Positions 30,400-40,884 are shown, counted from the stretch's first letter. The stretch: 42,268 nt of DNA from Desulfobulbus sp. (GCA_012729435.1 JAAYDD010000065.1:1-42268); one strand, 5' to 3'. The notes: generated from the letters alone by a model not told the origin. Made by a program: numbers and translations.

Positions 30400-31230
30400 A
30401 TGGACCTGCAATTTACTGTGAACCAGGACCTCTGTATCCAGTGCGGAGCCTGCGCGGAAGACTGCCCTTTACGGGTCATTGAGATGGAATCCGGTTATCC
30501 GGTCCTCAATCCTTCCAGAATCCGCCTCTGCATCCGCTGCCAGCACTGTCTGGCCGTCTGTCCCACCGGCGCCCTCTCCATCTTCGGCTTCAAACCGGAA
30601 AATTCACTTCCTCTGCCGGAGAGCCTTCCCAGCGTGCAACAGTTGACCGCCCTGATCAAAGGACGGCGCTCAACCCGCCGTTTTCTTGCCGAACCTCTTG
30701 ATCCCGATCTGATCAGGCAGATGATCGTCACTGTTGCCAATGGTCCCACAGGAAAGAACAACCGGCAGTGTCTGTTCACTGTGATTGAAGACCCGGCCAG
30801 CATGGCTGTCTTCCGGCATGAGATCATGGAAGGGCTGCGCCGGGCGGTCGCTGAGAAAAGACTCAGTGAAGGACTGAGCTACTTCCGGCATGTGGTTTCA
30901 GCCTGGGACAAGGGCCGCGACATCATCTTTCGTAACGCCCCGCATCTGCTGATCGTCACGGTCCCTCCGACAATAACCACTCCGGATGCCGATATCATCA
31001 TTGCCATGAGTTACTTTGAACTCCTGGCCGCCACCATGGGAATCGGCACCCTCTGGAATGCCATGATCCGCTGGGCAATTTCAACCATCAACGTTGATCT
31101 CTACCAGCGTCTCAACATCCCGGAGGACCACATCAAGAGTTATGCGCTCCTCTTCGGCCGGCCGGATGTGGAGTACCACCGGACTGTACAACGTGATGAG
31201 GCCATGATCAACCTGGTCAGCCTGGCATAA
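30400..31230 (+). CDS. Ferredoxin-nitroreductase fusion
   Basis: CIQCGACAEDCP, CIRCQHCLAVCP; RRSTRRFLAEPLD nitroreductase start; good SD. Confidence 0.93.
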   Translation: MDLQFTVNQDLCIQCGACAEDCPLRVIEMESGYPVLNPSRIRLCIRCQHCLAVCPTGALSIFGFKPENSLPLPESLPSVQQLTALIKGRRSTRRFLAEPLDPDLIRQMIVTVANGPTGKNNRQCLFTVIEDPASMAVFRHEIMEGLRRAVAEKRLSEGLSYFRHVVSAWDKGRDIIFRNAPHLLIVTVPPTITTPDADIIIAMSYFELLAATMGIGTLWNAMIRWAISTINVDLYQRLNIPEDHIKSYALLFGRPDVEYHRTVQRDEAMINLVSLA

Positions 31231-31232
31231 GG

Positions 31233-32216
31233 TTGCGTACTTCCAGCCCGTTTTCTGATAATCCGTCCGTCTGTTTTGAGCCGCCGGTCTGGCTGCGCAA
31301 TCCGCACATCCAAACCCTCTGGCCAAAGCTGTTCCGCAGACGGCCGGCCCTGCCTCTGACCAGCCAACGGATCAACCTCGCTGATGGTGACTTCATTGAT
31401 CTGACCTGGGCCGTGGGCTGCAAAGGGTCGGTGGTGCTCATACTGCACGGTCTGGAGGGCAACCTCGACTCCCACTATGCGCTTCCGGTCATGGACTGTC
31501 TTGCCCGGGCCGGTCTCCAGCCGGTTTTCATGCACCTGCGGGGCTGCAGCCACGAGCCCAACCGGTCGGCCCGAACCTATCATTCCGGTGCGATCGAGGA
31601 TCTGGAGGAGGTGCTGCTCGCTCTGTACAACACCGACCGGGCTGTTGCTGCAGCGCTTGGATTCTCGCTGGGCGGAAACATACTGCTCCGGTATCTCGGC
31701 ATGCGGGGAGACAGGGCACTCCTCAAGGCGGCCATGGCTGTCTCGGTTCCCTTTGTCCTGGCTGATGCTGCCAGACGGCTTGAACAGGGGAGTTCACGAT
31801 TCTATCAGTCGTATCTGCTGGCCAGGCTGAAACGGACGTATAAGCGGAAACTCAACAACTCCCACTCGTCTTTACAGGTGAACCTGAACGGTATCCGGAC
31901 CATCCGGCAATATGACGAGCATATCACCGCACCGCTCAACGGCTTTGCCGGCGCCGATGATTACTACCACCGCTGCAGTTCAATCGGTTACCTCACCGGC
32001 ATCACAATCCCGACCCTGCTTCTGCACAGCCTTGATGACCCCTTCATGTATCCCGGCACCTCCCCGCGGCCGGATCAACTGGGTCCCGGGGTGCGGCCGG
32101 TCATTCTCCCGCACGGCGGGCACGTGGGCTTTGTCCACGGCACCCGACCCTGGCGGACGGCATATCTGGTCGATCAGCTGGCTCCGGCCTTTTTTTCTGA
32201 AGCCCTTTCCAAATAA
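31233..32216 (+). CDS. YheT-like alpha/beta hydrolase
   Basis: NPHIQTLWPKLFRRRP, LILHGLEGNLDSHYAL, GFSLGGNILLRYLG, HGGHVGFV. Confidence 0.92.
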   Translation: MRTSSPFSDNPSVCFEPPVWLRNPHIQTLWPKLFRRRPALPLTSQRINLADGDFIDLTWAVGCKGSVVLILHGLEGNLDSHYALPVMDCLARAGLQPVFMHLRGCSHEPNRSARTYHSGAIEDLEEVLLALYNTDRAVAAALGFSLGGNILLRYLGMRGDRALLKAAMAVSVPFVLADAARRLEQGSSRFYQSYLLARLKRTYKRKLNNSHSSLQVNLNGIRTIRQYDEHITAPLNGFAGADDYYHRCSSIGYLTGITIPTLLLHSLDDPFMYPGTSPRPDQLGPGVRPVILPHGGHVGFVHGTRPWRTAYLVDQLAPAFFSEALSK

Positions 32217-32218
32217 AA

Positions 32219-32270
32219 AAGGTGGATCACCGCTTCTCTGCAGACACCTGTCTCTCCGACCGACCACCTT
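32219..32270 (-). terminator. Possible terminator of the cob operon
   Basis: aaggtgg/ccacctt inverted repeat; minus-strand T-run 'ccaccttttttattt'. Confidence 0.5.
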
Positions 32271-32511
32271 ATCAGAGGTGAGAGTACGGAAAGCAGGAGA
32301 AATGATTCCGTAAAGACCGGTAACAATCAGAACGAAAAGTGCACCCGACACTCCGGATCAGGGGAGATCTGACGTGCCGATTTCCAAGGTACATCAATCA
32401 GCACCCCTTTCTGCACATGCCCGCGTTCCCAGTACAACCTGACCGAACCACAGGAGGATTTGAGGAACCGGTCGGTTCAGGACCTGGAAAGCGACTGCAG
32501 GGGCTGACGGC

Positions 32512-33606
32512 TTACCCTGGAAACTGCCCGCGATAGGCTCTGGCCGTATCCGCAATCTCTTCCCGCGATTTACCAAGAACGGCGAAGGTACCCATCTCTT
32601 CGATCATGCGCAGCGAGGCCTCGATAATGGAAAACATGAGTGCACACCCTGTACCTTCTCCCAGCCGCATATCCATGTTCAGCATGGGTTCAAGCCCGGT
32701 GATTTCCTGGAGCAGTTTCGCACCCGGTTCAAAGGAGAGATGAGAGGGGATCATGTATTCCACGGCTGTGGGATGCAACCGCATGGCAGCCAGAGCAGCC
32801 ACATTGGAAATGAGGCCGTCGGTGACCACCGGTATCCTCCGGGCTGCACAGGCCAGATAGGTGCCTGTCATCCCGGCAATATCCAGGCCGCCCACTTTGG
32901 CCAGCACATCAAGGGGGTCGTCCGGATCCGGCCGGTGCAGCTGCACCGCCTGCCTGACCACCTCTTTCTTGCGGGCAAAGGCCTCGTCCGTGAGGCCGGC
33001 TCCGCGACCGACAACCCGTTCAATGGGTGCGCCGGTAAAGGCATAGAGCACGGCGCTGCTGGCGGTCGTGTTGCCGATGCCGATCTCTCCCGTACCAAAG
33101 AGATCGTACCCCTGATCAATGGCGGTATTTGTTATCTCGATTCCGGTTTCAACCGCCCTGATAACCTCCTCCCGGGTCATGGCCGGTTCCTTCAGAAAGT
33201 TGGCCGTGCCGTAACGGATTTTCCGGTGCACAACCCCGGGAAGGTCAACATCGACCTGGATACCGATATCCACGGCGATAATGTCTGCACCGGCATAGTT
33301 GGCAAGAAAGTTCACTCCCATCCGGCCTGAGGTGACAAAATCGGCCCCGATGCGCGTAATATCCTGTGGATACATGGCAATGCCTTCGGTGACGATCCCA
33401 TTGTCGGCCATCATGACTACAATCGCCTTCTTCGATATCGCATTGTGGACCTGCCCGGTGATGCCGGCGATCTGGCGGGCGATCTGTTCAAGCCTGCCGA
33501 GACTGCCCGGGGGTTTGAGACAGTAGTCAATCTCTTTTTGTGCTGCGGCCATGACCAGCCGGTCTGTCGGTCTGATGGCGTCAAGGGTCTTCTTCAGCAA
33601 CAGCAT
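32512..33606 (-). CDS. cobT: Nicotinate-nucleotide-dimethylbenzimidazole phosphoribosyltransferase
   Basis: KPPGSLGRLEQIARQIAGI, MADNGI, GIGNTTASSA, RLGEGTGCAL; start at ATG 33606 after SD. Confidence 0.94.
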   Translation of the reverse strand: MLLLKKTLDAIRPTDRLVMAAAQKEIDYCLKPPGSLGRLEQIARQIAGITGQVHNAISKKAIVVMMADNGIVTEGIAMYPQDITRIGADFVTSGRMGVNFLANYAGADIIAVDIGIQVDVDLPGVVHRKIRYGTANFLKEPAMTREEVIRAVETGIEITNTAIDQGYDLFGTGEIGIGNTTASSAVLYAFTGAPIERVVGRGAGLTDEAFARKKEVVRQAVQLHRPDPDDPLDVLAKVGGLDIAGMTGTYLACAARRIPVVTDGLISNVAALAAMRLHPTAVEYMIPSHLSFEPGAKLLQEITGLEPMLNMDMRLGEGTGCALMFSIIEASLRMIEEMGTFAVLGKSREEIADTARAYRGQFPG

Positions 33607-33617
33607 CCTCTCCCCCC

Positions 33618-34217
33618 TCACCGATAGTTGAACCGGACAAGAATCGGCAGCTCACCCATGAACTCAACCTCACTGAGTGTGGCATTATCAACCTTGAAAC
33701 GCCAGTATCCTTTACCAACCGATTCACAGAAGAAGTGGGCGAGGAGCGAGCGGATGCACCCGCCGTGAGAAACCACTGCGACGCGCTGTCCGGGCTGGGA
33801 GCGGACAATCTCCTCAACCGCACTGATAACACGATGTGTGAACGCGAAAAAATTCTCACTGCCGGGTATGCGGGTCTTTTCCCAGTCCGTGAGCCACATC
33901 CGCCAGGCTTCCGGATACTGTTTGGCTATCTCTGAAAAGTGCATCCCCTCCCATTCACCAAAATGGAACTCCTGCAGGCTTGAGTCGGTGATGATCGGTG
34001 CGTTGTCGCCGAAAACCAGGCTTGCGGTTTCCACAGCCCGGGCAAGAGGGCTTGAATAAACGGCATCCACCTGGAGGGCATTGATGCGTTCACGCAGGGA
34101 AAGAGCCTGGCGGCGACCATGATCGTTCAGAGCGGTGTCAGTACTGCCTACAAGGACGCCCTTTTTATTTTGTTCGGTCTCGCCGTGACGTATGAGATAA
34201 AGACTGACAGTATTCAT
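33618..34217 (-). CDS. cobC: Histidine phosphatase, alpha-ribazole phosphatase-like
   Basis: LIRHGETEQNKKG, VYSSPLARAVETA, FGEWEG, VSHGG. Confidence 0.9.
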   Translation of the reverse strand: MNTVSLYLIRHGETEQNKKGVLVGSTDTALNDHGRRQALSLRERINALQVDAVYSSPLARAVETASLVFGDNAPIITDSSLQEFHFGEWEGMHFSEIAKQYPEAWRMWLTDWEKTRIPGSENFFAFTHRVISAVEEIVRSQPGQRVAVVSHGGCIRSLLAHFFCESVGKGYWRFKVDNATLSEVEFMGELPILVRFNYR

Positions 34218-34993
34218 AACAGTTGATATTTCCAGAGAAAAAGAAAAACAAAGAGGCCCGCGAGCTCTGCAAGTTCGATGGTGGCACCGATGGTATCACC
34301 GGTAATGCCGCCAAGCCGGCGGGTCAGATAAGCAGCGAAGAGCACCGCGAAACCTGCGGTCGCCAGGTGCAGGATGACGGTGACCGCACAAACCGTAACC
34401 AGTGGAAAACCCCACAGAAGGAGCAGACAGGAAACGATGATCACGGAGAGCAGGGTCGCAGCTGAGGCATGGATGAGTCCGGTCTGATTGACAAAGTCTC
34501 CGATCCCGTTTTCATCCCGGGCATAACGGGCAACCGCGGCATGCCATGTCAGCGCCATATGGCCAAGAACCGGTACCGTCAACACCGCCAGTACACTGCC
34601 CGCAGCAGGCACGGAACGCAAGAGCACAAACTTGCTGAGGACAGTGAGGACCATCGTTGTAACACCATGCGCCCCCAGATTGGAATCACGCATGATCTCA
34701 AGCATCCGTTCCCGGGTGTTGTAGCTGAAAAGGCCGTCCGCAGTGTCCGCAATACCATCGAGATGGAGTCCGCCGGTGACCCAGATAAGTATGATGACCG
34801 CCGCGAGAGTCGCCACATCTCTGCCCAGGAGCATCTCAAAGCCGGCATAGCAGCCTGCTGCCGGCAGGGCGACAAGAAGCCCGATGAGCGGCATCCACTT
34901 CATGCCCTTCACAAAATGAACGGCAGTGAAATCAACGACCACAGGAATGGGATACCGGGTCATGAACTGAATCATCAGAATCAGCGACTGCAT
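34214..34993 (-). CDS. cobS: Adenosylcobinamide-GDP ribazoletransferase
   Basis: MIQFMTRYPIP, TGGLHLDGIADTADGLF, REAMEIM-like RERMLEIMRDSNLGAHG. Confidence 0.93.
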   Translation of the reverse strand: MQSLILMIQFMTRYPIPVVVDFTAVHFVKGMKWMPLIGLLVALPAAGCYAGFEMLLGRDVATLAAVIILIWVTGGLHLDGIADTADGLFSYNTRERMLEIMRDSNLGAHGVTTMVLTVLSKFVLLRSVPAAGSVLAVLTVPVLGHMALTWHAAVARYARDENGIGDFVNQTGLIHASAATLLSVIIVSCLLLLWGFPLVTVCAVTVILHLATAGFAVLFAAYLTRRLGGITGDTIGATIELAELAGLFVFLFLWKYQLL

Positions 34994-35000
34994 AGTGGGT

Positions 35001-35564
35001 TCAGCGTCCCTTGATCCGCACCGGTATGCCGGAGACCACCCAGTACACTTCAGCAGCAACAGCAGCCATCCGTTGATTGATCCTTCCGGCGCAGTCACGG
35101 AAGAACCGGGTCATGGGCGAGGCGGGTACAATACCGCATCCCACCTCATTGGTGACCGCAACCAGATCAGCACGACTCTCGCATACCGCCTTGTAAATGG
35201 CTTCAATCTCGCTCAGGATCTCTCCTTCAATCTCAGCCAGCCGGTGACGGGACACATGTTCCCAATCGATATCATAAAGAAGAAGGAGGTTTGTGGTGAG
35301 CACAGTGAGACAATCAAGGAGGATGGCATCACATCCCTGTCCCTGTTCGGCAATCACAGCTGACGGTCTTTCCGGTGCTTCAAAGGTCTGCCAGGATGAA
35401 GGACGCTGACGGCGATGTCTGGCAATGCGGTCAACCATCTCTTCATCAACGGGTCGTGCAGTAGCGATATAGACTATCTGCGGACCAAAACCGGCCGCCA
35501 GCTGTTCAGCAAAGCCGCTCTTGCCGCTGCGTGCGCCGCCGGTAACCAGAAAAACCCTTCCCAT
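35001..35564 (-). CDS. cobU: Adenosylcobinamide kinase/guanylyltransferase
   Basis: LVTGGARSGKSGFAEQLA, YIATARPVDEEM, VTNEVGCGIVP. Confidence 0.94.
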   Translation of the reverse strand: MGRVFLVTGGARSGKSGFAEQLAAGFGPQIVYIATARPVDEEMVDRIARHRRQRPSSWQTFEAPERPSAVIAEQGQGCDAILLDCLTVLTTNLLLLYDIDWEHVSRHRLAEIEGEILSEIEAIYKAVCESRADLVAVTNEVGCGIVPASPMTRFFRDCAGRINQRMAAVAAEVYWVVSGIPVRIKGR

Positions 35565-35779
35565 ACACCCTCATTGTATTATCAGTTCAAGACCATGCCG
35601 GTGTCCGATCTGTCCGTAGAAATCACCCGACGGCACCAGCCATCTGCTTCTGCCGGAGACGTGCGTCTGCCGCCCGCGGGGCAAAGCACCGGTGTCACTG
35701 CTCAGTCAGTGTGCAAACTCTTACAAAACGAAGGTCACCACAATACCATTGCTGTCTTTATTCCACGAAGACGAACACG

Positions 35780-35930
35780 CAGAGAAGTGTCTGGCTTTTC
35801 CGCGGCTTGGCGGAATCACAGTTGCGGGACAGCACGGGAATCACACCCGTTTCCTTCGTTCGGATCGCTTCCGGTCAGTTGAAGCGCGGGCATCACTATA
35901 CCGAATCCAGCAGAAAAAGATAGAGTCAAA
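35780..35930 (-). ncRNA. Cobalamin riboswitch upstream of cobU (boundaries approximate)
   Basis: Minus strand core AAGGAAACGGGTGTGATTCCCGTGCTGTCCCGCAACTGTGA (35816-35856) then AAGCCAGACAC, the B12-box region. Confidence 0.85.
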
Positions 35931-35967
35931 TGCGGCAGGCCTGTTGTCCGATCCGTGACGCCCGCAC

Positions 35968-36405
35968 CTATTTGCAGGCAAAAAAGGTGACATACCTGCC
36001 GATTTCAGCGATTCCAGCCCGCGTGATCTCAGGACTCAACATGTTCTGATCATGTCCGCGTGACCGGCTCCAGGCATCAAACTGCTTCAACGGACTCGTA
36101 TAGTTATAGCCAACGTTCTCAACACAGAGTCGACTGCCGGAACGTGCAAAACGGTCGTCAAAGTTGGCGTGACCGACCATTTTTTGTCGGGACATGGCAA
36201 AGCTGTGGGTTCTGGCCAGATGGATGAGGTTTGCATCGAACCGCAGAGGATGAAGACCGTTGTCACGCCGGTAGAGATTGATCTGCTCAAGAAGCGTACG
36301 ACCGTACAGTGTGGCGCCGGCTCCTCTTTCAGCAGCCGGCAGCGACAGGGGCAGAAGAGCCAGCAAGAGGATTCCACCCGCCAGAATACTTTTTGTCACA
36401 TTCAT
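35968..36405 (-). CDS. Secreted CAP/SCP-domain protein
   Basis: Signal peptide MNVTKSILAGGILLLALLPLSLPA; LLEQINLYRRDNGLHPLRFDANLIHLARTHSFAM. Confidence 0.85.
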   Translation of the reverse strand: MNVTKSILAGGILLLALLPLSLPAAERGAGATLYGRTLLEQINLYRRDNGLHPLRFDANLIHLARTHSFAMSRQKMVGHANFDDRFARSGSRLCVENVGYNYTSPLKQFDAWSRSRGHDQNMLSPEITRAGIAEIGRYVTFFACK

Positions 36406-36489
36406 GATACTCTCCTGCAAATCGATGGTAAGCCGGCTTGTCCCGCCGGCCGCACCCTGTTCGCACAAGGGTGTCTGCTTTAAAAAAAG

Positions 36490-38403
36490 TTATCGTTCAA
36501 AGTAGGTGTAGCCGCGTAATCCGGCCTCATAGGCCGCGACAATCTCCCTCCGCTCGGAAACACTGATCCGGCCGGAACGGACTGCCTGTTCCGCAGCTTC
36601 CCGAAAACGGATAAAAAGCCCCTTGGGATCATACTGGACATAGGAAAGCACCTCTGCCACCGTATCGCCTTCCTGCTCACTGACCAGTTCGAACTCACCT
36701 TTATCCTGAATACTGATGGTCACCACATTGGTATCGCCAAGCATGTTATGGAGGTCACCCAGAGTCTCCTGGTAGGCTCCGACCAGAAAAACACCAAGGA
36801 TATACTCCTCGTAAGGTTTGAGTTCATGAAGGGGCAGATAACGTCTGACGCCGCGCTTGTCGATAAACTTGTCAATCTTACCGTCACAGTCACAGGTGAT
36901 ATCAGCCAGGATACCTTTCCGGGTCGGCTCCTCATTCAGCCGGTGAATAGGCATGATCGGAAACAGCTGGCCGATCGCCCAGGAATCCGGCAGCGATTGA
37001 AAGACGCTGAAGTTGCAGTAATAGAAGTCGGAAAGAACCCGATCAAGATCGGTGAGTTCAGGATTCGGATTCTTCAGCTCCTTTGCCAGACGGTTGATCT
37101 CACTGATTGTCGTCCAGAAGAGCTGCTCTGCCAAGGACCGTTCGCGCAGGCTGATCTGACCGTTCTGAAAGAGCCTTCGGGTCTCGTCACGATAAAAAAT
37201 TGCATCGTTGAGCACCTCCTGAATGTTGCGGATCGTCAGGTCCTGAAGAGCCTGGTACATGTATTCCAGCGGCGCCGGACAGTCTTCAGGCATCCGCGGC
37301 GGCAACGGCTCGGTATGAAAGCGGGTGACATCCAGAATATTGAACAGGAGAATCGAATAGTAGGCCACCAGCGCCCGGCCGGACTCGGTAATGATCACCG
37401 GGTGAGGGATCTCCTCTGTTTCCAGAGAGGTCATCACTGCCTCAACGATGTCGGTGCAGTACTCTTTCAGTGTATAGTTCCGGCTGGAAAGGAAATTGGA
37501 CTGCGAACCATCATAATCAACCGCCAGACCGCCGCCGAGATCCAGATATTCAAGCGAGGCTCCCTCCTTGACCAGACCGGCGTAAACACGACAGGCCTCG
37601 TACACCGCCGCCCGGATCTCACGGATGTTGGAGATCTGTGAGCCCAAGTGATAGTGCACGAGTTTCAGGCAGTCAAGCATACCCGCACTGGCCAACAGGT
37701 CGACAGCCTGGATCAGCTGTCTGGTGTTCAGACCGAAGATCGATCGCTCACCGCCGGATTCTGACCAGTGTCCGCCTGCCTGTGCTGACAGCTTGATGCG
37801 AATACCGAGAATCGGCTTGGCATTCAGCGCCTTTGACCGCTCAATGATGAGCGGCAGCTCATCTGGCATCTCCACCACCAGGATGCAGGTGAAGCCCATT
37901 TTGGTTGCGTAGAGGCCGAGATCAATGAACTCCTCATCCTTGTAACCGTTGCAGATGAGCACAGCCTTCTTGTCATGCATCATGCCCATGGCTGCGATCA
38001 ACTCCGCCTTGGACCCGGCCTCAAGGCCATGGTGGTACCTTGAACCGAACTGGGTGATCTTCTCAACAACCTGCTGCTGCTGATTCACCTTGATCGGGTA
38101 GGCACCCATGAAACTCCCCTCATACCCCTGCTCTTCCATGGCAGCACGGAAGGTTTCATTGAGGCTGGTGATCTGCGCATCAAGGATATTTTCAATCCGC
38201 AGCAGAACCGGCATATCAAAACCGCGTTCACGGATGCCTCTGGCAATCTCAGCGATACTCACGGCGCGATCGGTTGCGCCGGGTTCGGGCACAACCATCA
38301 TATCACCATTTTCAGCTATAAAAAAATAGCCGCCACTCCATTCGGTCACGCTGTAGAGATCCGACGACTTATTGATATTCCACCGCTCCATCGTGTAATT
38401 CAC
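36490..38403 (-). CDS. speA: Biosynthetic arginine decarboxylase
   Basis: AYPIKVNQQQQVVEKI, GLEAGSKAEL, KLVHYHLGSQISNI, YLDLGGGLAVDYDG. Confidence 0.95.
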   Translation of the reverse strand: MNYTMERWNINKSSDLYSVTEWSGGYFFIAENGDMMVVPEPGATDRAVSIAEIARGIRERGFDMPVLLRIENILDAQITSLNETFRAAMEEQGYEGSFMGAYPIKVNQQQQVVEKITQFGSRYHHGLEAGSKAELIAAMGMMHDKKAVLICNGYKDEEFIDLGLYATKMGFTCILVVEMPDELPLIIERSKALNAKPILGIRIKLSAQAGGHWSESGGERSIFGLNTRQLIQAVDLLASAGMLDCLKLVHYHLGSQISNIREIRAAVYEACRVYAGLVKEGASLEYLDLGGGLAVDYDGSQSNFLSSRNYTLKEYCTDIVEAVMTSLETEEIPHPVIITESGRALVAYYSILLFNILDVTRFHTEPLPPRMPEDCPAPLEYMYQALQDLTIRNIQEVLNDAIFYRDETRRLFQNGQISLRERSLAEQLFWTTISEINRLAKELKNPNPELTDLDRVLSDFYYCNFSVFQSLPDSWAIGQLFPIMPIHRLNEEPTRKGILADITCDCDGKIDKFIDKRGVRRYLPLHELKPYEEYILGVFLVGAYQETLGDLHNMLGDTNVVTISIQDKGEFELVSEQEGDTVAEVLSYVQYDPKGLFIRFREAAEQAVRSGRISVSERREIVAAYEAGLRGYTYFER

Positions 38404-38501
38404 TCAAACTCCTCCTGCTGTGCGGAACTGTTCTCCATTGCACCGACCCGGCTCTTCCGGGGTTTCAGTTTACTGTACCGCCATTCCAACGCCTGTCCTT
38501 T

Positions 38502-39647
38502 CTATCGAAGGAGACCCGTCGGTCCTGTACCGGCCATCGGATGGTGCAACCTGATCTCTCTTCCATCAATCACCGCCTGATGATACGCCTGCCCGTGAAC
38601 AACGGACGGCCGCCCCCGCCGACGATGCAAACGGGGAAAACGGGTATTGACAAAGGCTGCCAAGCGTTGCTGCCTCTGTGCTACCGGCAAAGTTGTACCC
38701 GTTGTCCGGCTGTCTTCCGACGGTCCAACAGCTCCGGCTACTGCTGTCTGCAAGGTCTGCCCGAAACCGGCCAGCAGACCGAGGTAGTAACTGCGCCGCG
38801 CAAGACGGCGGTTGCCGGCAAAGGCATGACGGTTCGTCTGCCACAACGCTTCAAGGCGGTTTTCAAGAAAAAAGTAGCAGTGTTCAGCAATGGCCACCGA
38901 CTCCTCTGATCCCAGCAGCTCAATCGTCTTGTAGCTGCAATCAGCTTGCGGGTCGTACTCGGTGGCACAGACAACCCTCACCGCAAAGCAGCGTTCCAGA
39001 AGAACGGCAATAACCTTGCGATGCTCCGCCAGCCTCTGCCGACCGGTGCTGATGGTACGATGCACCAGTCCCTCTTCCCGGGCCAGCGCATCCATATCAA
39101 GCTGGTGGCGGGTGAGGAGTTCTCCGGCGCGCTGCAGGGCGAGTGCTGCTTCATGTTCGTTGTCCGAACACCCCAAGGCCAGTAATTTCCGCACCTTTTC
39201 AACGATTCGTCGTCCCGGCCCGGTCACCGCTGTACCCTGATCCAGCTCCGGAATCCCCTCCGACAGGTCTGCGGCCGCATGCTGAAAACACACGTCAAGT
39301 CCAAGCTGAGTACAGGCTTGGCGAAACAGCGGCCCATGCCCTGCACCAGGTTGCCCGAAAACCTCGTCACAGATCTGGTGGGCAATTTCATGCTTGAACA
39401 CCTGCAGGGTCAAGCGCCATGGGTGTGCACTGATCAGAAAATGACTGAGACTCAAAATCCGTTTGCTCGGCAGCCAGCTACCCAGTTGTGTACGGCTCTG
39501 ACTGATGCGCAGGATCGGCGGTTGCAGAGAAAAGCCGTACTGATAACAGATATCGTCATATTCACGTGACAACTGGTTCAGCCAGGCGAGGTGGAGCCGA
39601 CTGTTGAGACCTTCCATCTGTTCAGGAACCCGAGCCCGCAGCTCCAA
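38502..39647 (-). CDS. SprT-like zinc-binding domain fused to DUF2786-like region (alternative start 39617)
   Basis: VFKHEIAHQICDEVFGQPGAGHGPLF; IVEKVRKLLALGCSDNEHEAALALQRAGELL. Confidence 0.8.
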   Translation of the reverse strand: MELRARVPEQMEGLNSRLHLAWLNQLSREYDDICYQYGFSLQPPILRISQSRTQLGSWLPSKRILSLSHFLISAHPWRLTLQVFKHEIAHQICDEVFGQPGAGHGPLFRQACTQLGLDVCFQHAAADLSEGIPELDQGTAVTGPGRRIVEKVRKLLALGCSDNEHEAALALQRAGELLTRHQLDMDALAREEGLVHRTISTGRQRLAEHRKVIAVLLERCFAVRVVCATEYDPQADCSYKTIELLGSEESVAIAEHCYFFLENRLEALWQTNRHAFAGNRRLARRSYYLGLLAGFGQTLQTAVAGAVGPSEDSRTTGTTLPVAQRQQRLAAFVNTRFPRLHRRRGRPSVVHGQAYHQAVIDGREIRLHHPMAGTGPTGLLR

Positions 39648-40884
39648 GCCGCCGCAAGGCTCCGATACGGGCCTGTATCGGAGGATGGCTGTAATGCAGG
39701 AAGACGTGCAGCGGATGCGGCGTCAGGTTGCTGAGGTTGCTTACACTCAGCTTCTTCAGGCCCTGAATCAATGCATCCCCTCCGCTGCCAGCGCCTCCTG
39801 TTTCCACGGCATAACGATCAGCCTGGTATTCATGGCGTCGTGAAACCAGATTCAAACCAATGGCAAGGACAGTGGAAATCGGGGCATAAAGAAAACCAAA
39901 GAAGACCAGAGAGGCATAAATGGAGAGATGTTCCATTCTGAAGGCTTCAAACAGACCGGGATTGCCCAGAAACAGGGAGAGAATGAAAAACATGATCCCC
40001 ATCTGGGCGATGGACAGCGTCATCATCACCGGAATATGCCGTAGTTTATAATGCCCCATCTCATGGGCCAGTACAGCCACAATCTCATCGGTGTTCAGCC
40101 TGTCCATGAGGGTATCGAAAAAAACAATACGCCGAAAACGACCAAAACCAGTAAAAAAGGCATTGGCCCGGGTAGAACGTCTGGATCCGTCCATGGTGTA
40201 GATACCCTGCAGGGCAAAACGCTGGGCTGCTGCATACCGGGTAATACGTTCGTTCAGGTCACCCTCGTCCAGGGGGATAAACTTGTTGAACAACGGCATG
40301 ATAACCACGGGTGCCAGCAGCTGCACCACAAAAATAAACGTTGCAACAGCTGCCCAGCAGTAGAGCCAGGCCCATGTGCCGGCAAACTCAAAAAACCAGA
40401 GGATAGCCGCCAGCAGCGGGCCGCCGAGAAGAACGGCCAGCAGCAGCCCTTTACCGTAATCAAGAACAAAGGTCGTCACCGTGGTGGTGTTGAAACCAAA
40501 CCGCTGTTCAATGACAAAGGTGGAGTAAACGGAAAAAGGCAAACTGAGAACTGCTGACAGTAAACCGAACAGCCCCGTGAAGAGCAGGCCGGTACCAATG
40601 GAAGAGAGGTTGAAACTGCGGGCAACCAGGTCAATATAATGAAAGCCGCCGACAAGGATAAAGAGGATTGTCAGCACCAGACTGACTGTTGACTGCAGCA
40701 GTGAAAACCTGGTCTGCACCCTGGTGTACTCCTGGGAGCGGACATACTGATCGGGTTGAAACACCCCGGCAAACTCGTCCGGCAGCCGGGGATTGAGCGA
40801 ACGCAGGTTCAGCAGGGCAACCACAAGATCAATCAGGTAGCCGACGAGAAGAACACTGAGAATAAAAAGAAGATAACCGTTCAT
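39622..40884 (-). CDS. Ste24/CAAX-like M48 metalloprotease
   Basis: VLAHEMGHYKLRHI, EYQADRYAVE, HPPIQARIGAL; start at MNGYLLF. Confidence 0.93.
   Translation of the reverse strand: MNGYLLFILSVLLVGYLIDLVVALLNLRSLNPRLPDEFAGVFQPDQYVRSQEYTRVQTRFSLLQSTVSLVLTILFILVGGFHYIDLVARSFNLSSIGTGLLFTGLFGLLSAVLSLPFSVYSTFVIEQRFGFNTTTVTTFVLDYGKGLLLAVLLGGPLLAAILWFFEFAGTWAWLYCWAAVATFIFVVQLLAPVVIMPLFNKFIPLDEGDLNERITRYAAAQRFALQGIYTMDGSRRSTRANAFFTGFGRFRRIVFFDTLMDRLNTDEIVAVLAHEMGHYKLRHIPVMMTLSIAQMGIMFFILSLFLGNPGLFEAFRMEHLSIYASLVFFGFLYAPISTVLAIGLNLVSRRHEYQADRYAVETGGAGSGGDALIQGLKKLSVSNLSNLTPHPLHVFLHYSHPPIQARIGALRRLGAAGSGS

Noticed and set aside
35415-35958. Plus-strand ORFs upstream of cobU
   Set aside because: They overlap the cobalamin riboswitch on the opposite strand and lack protein-like features.
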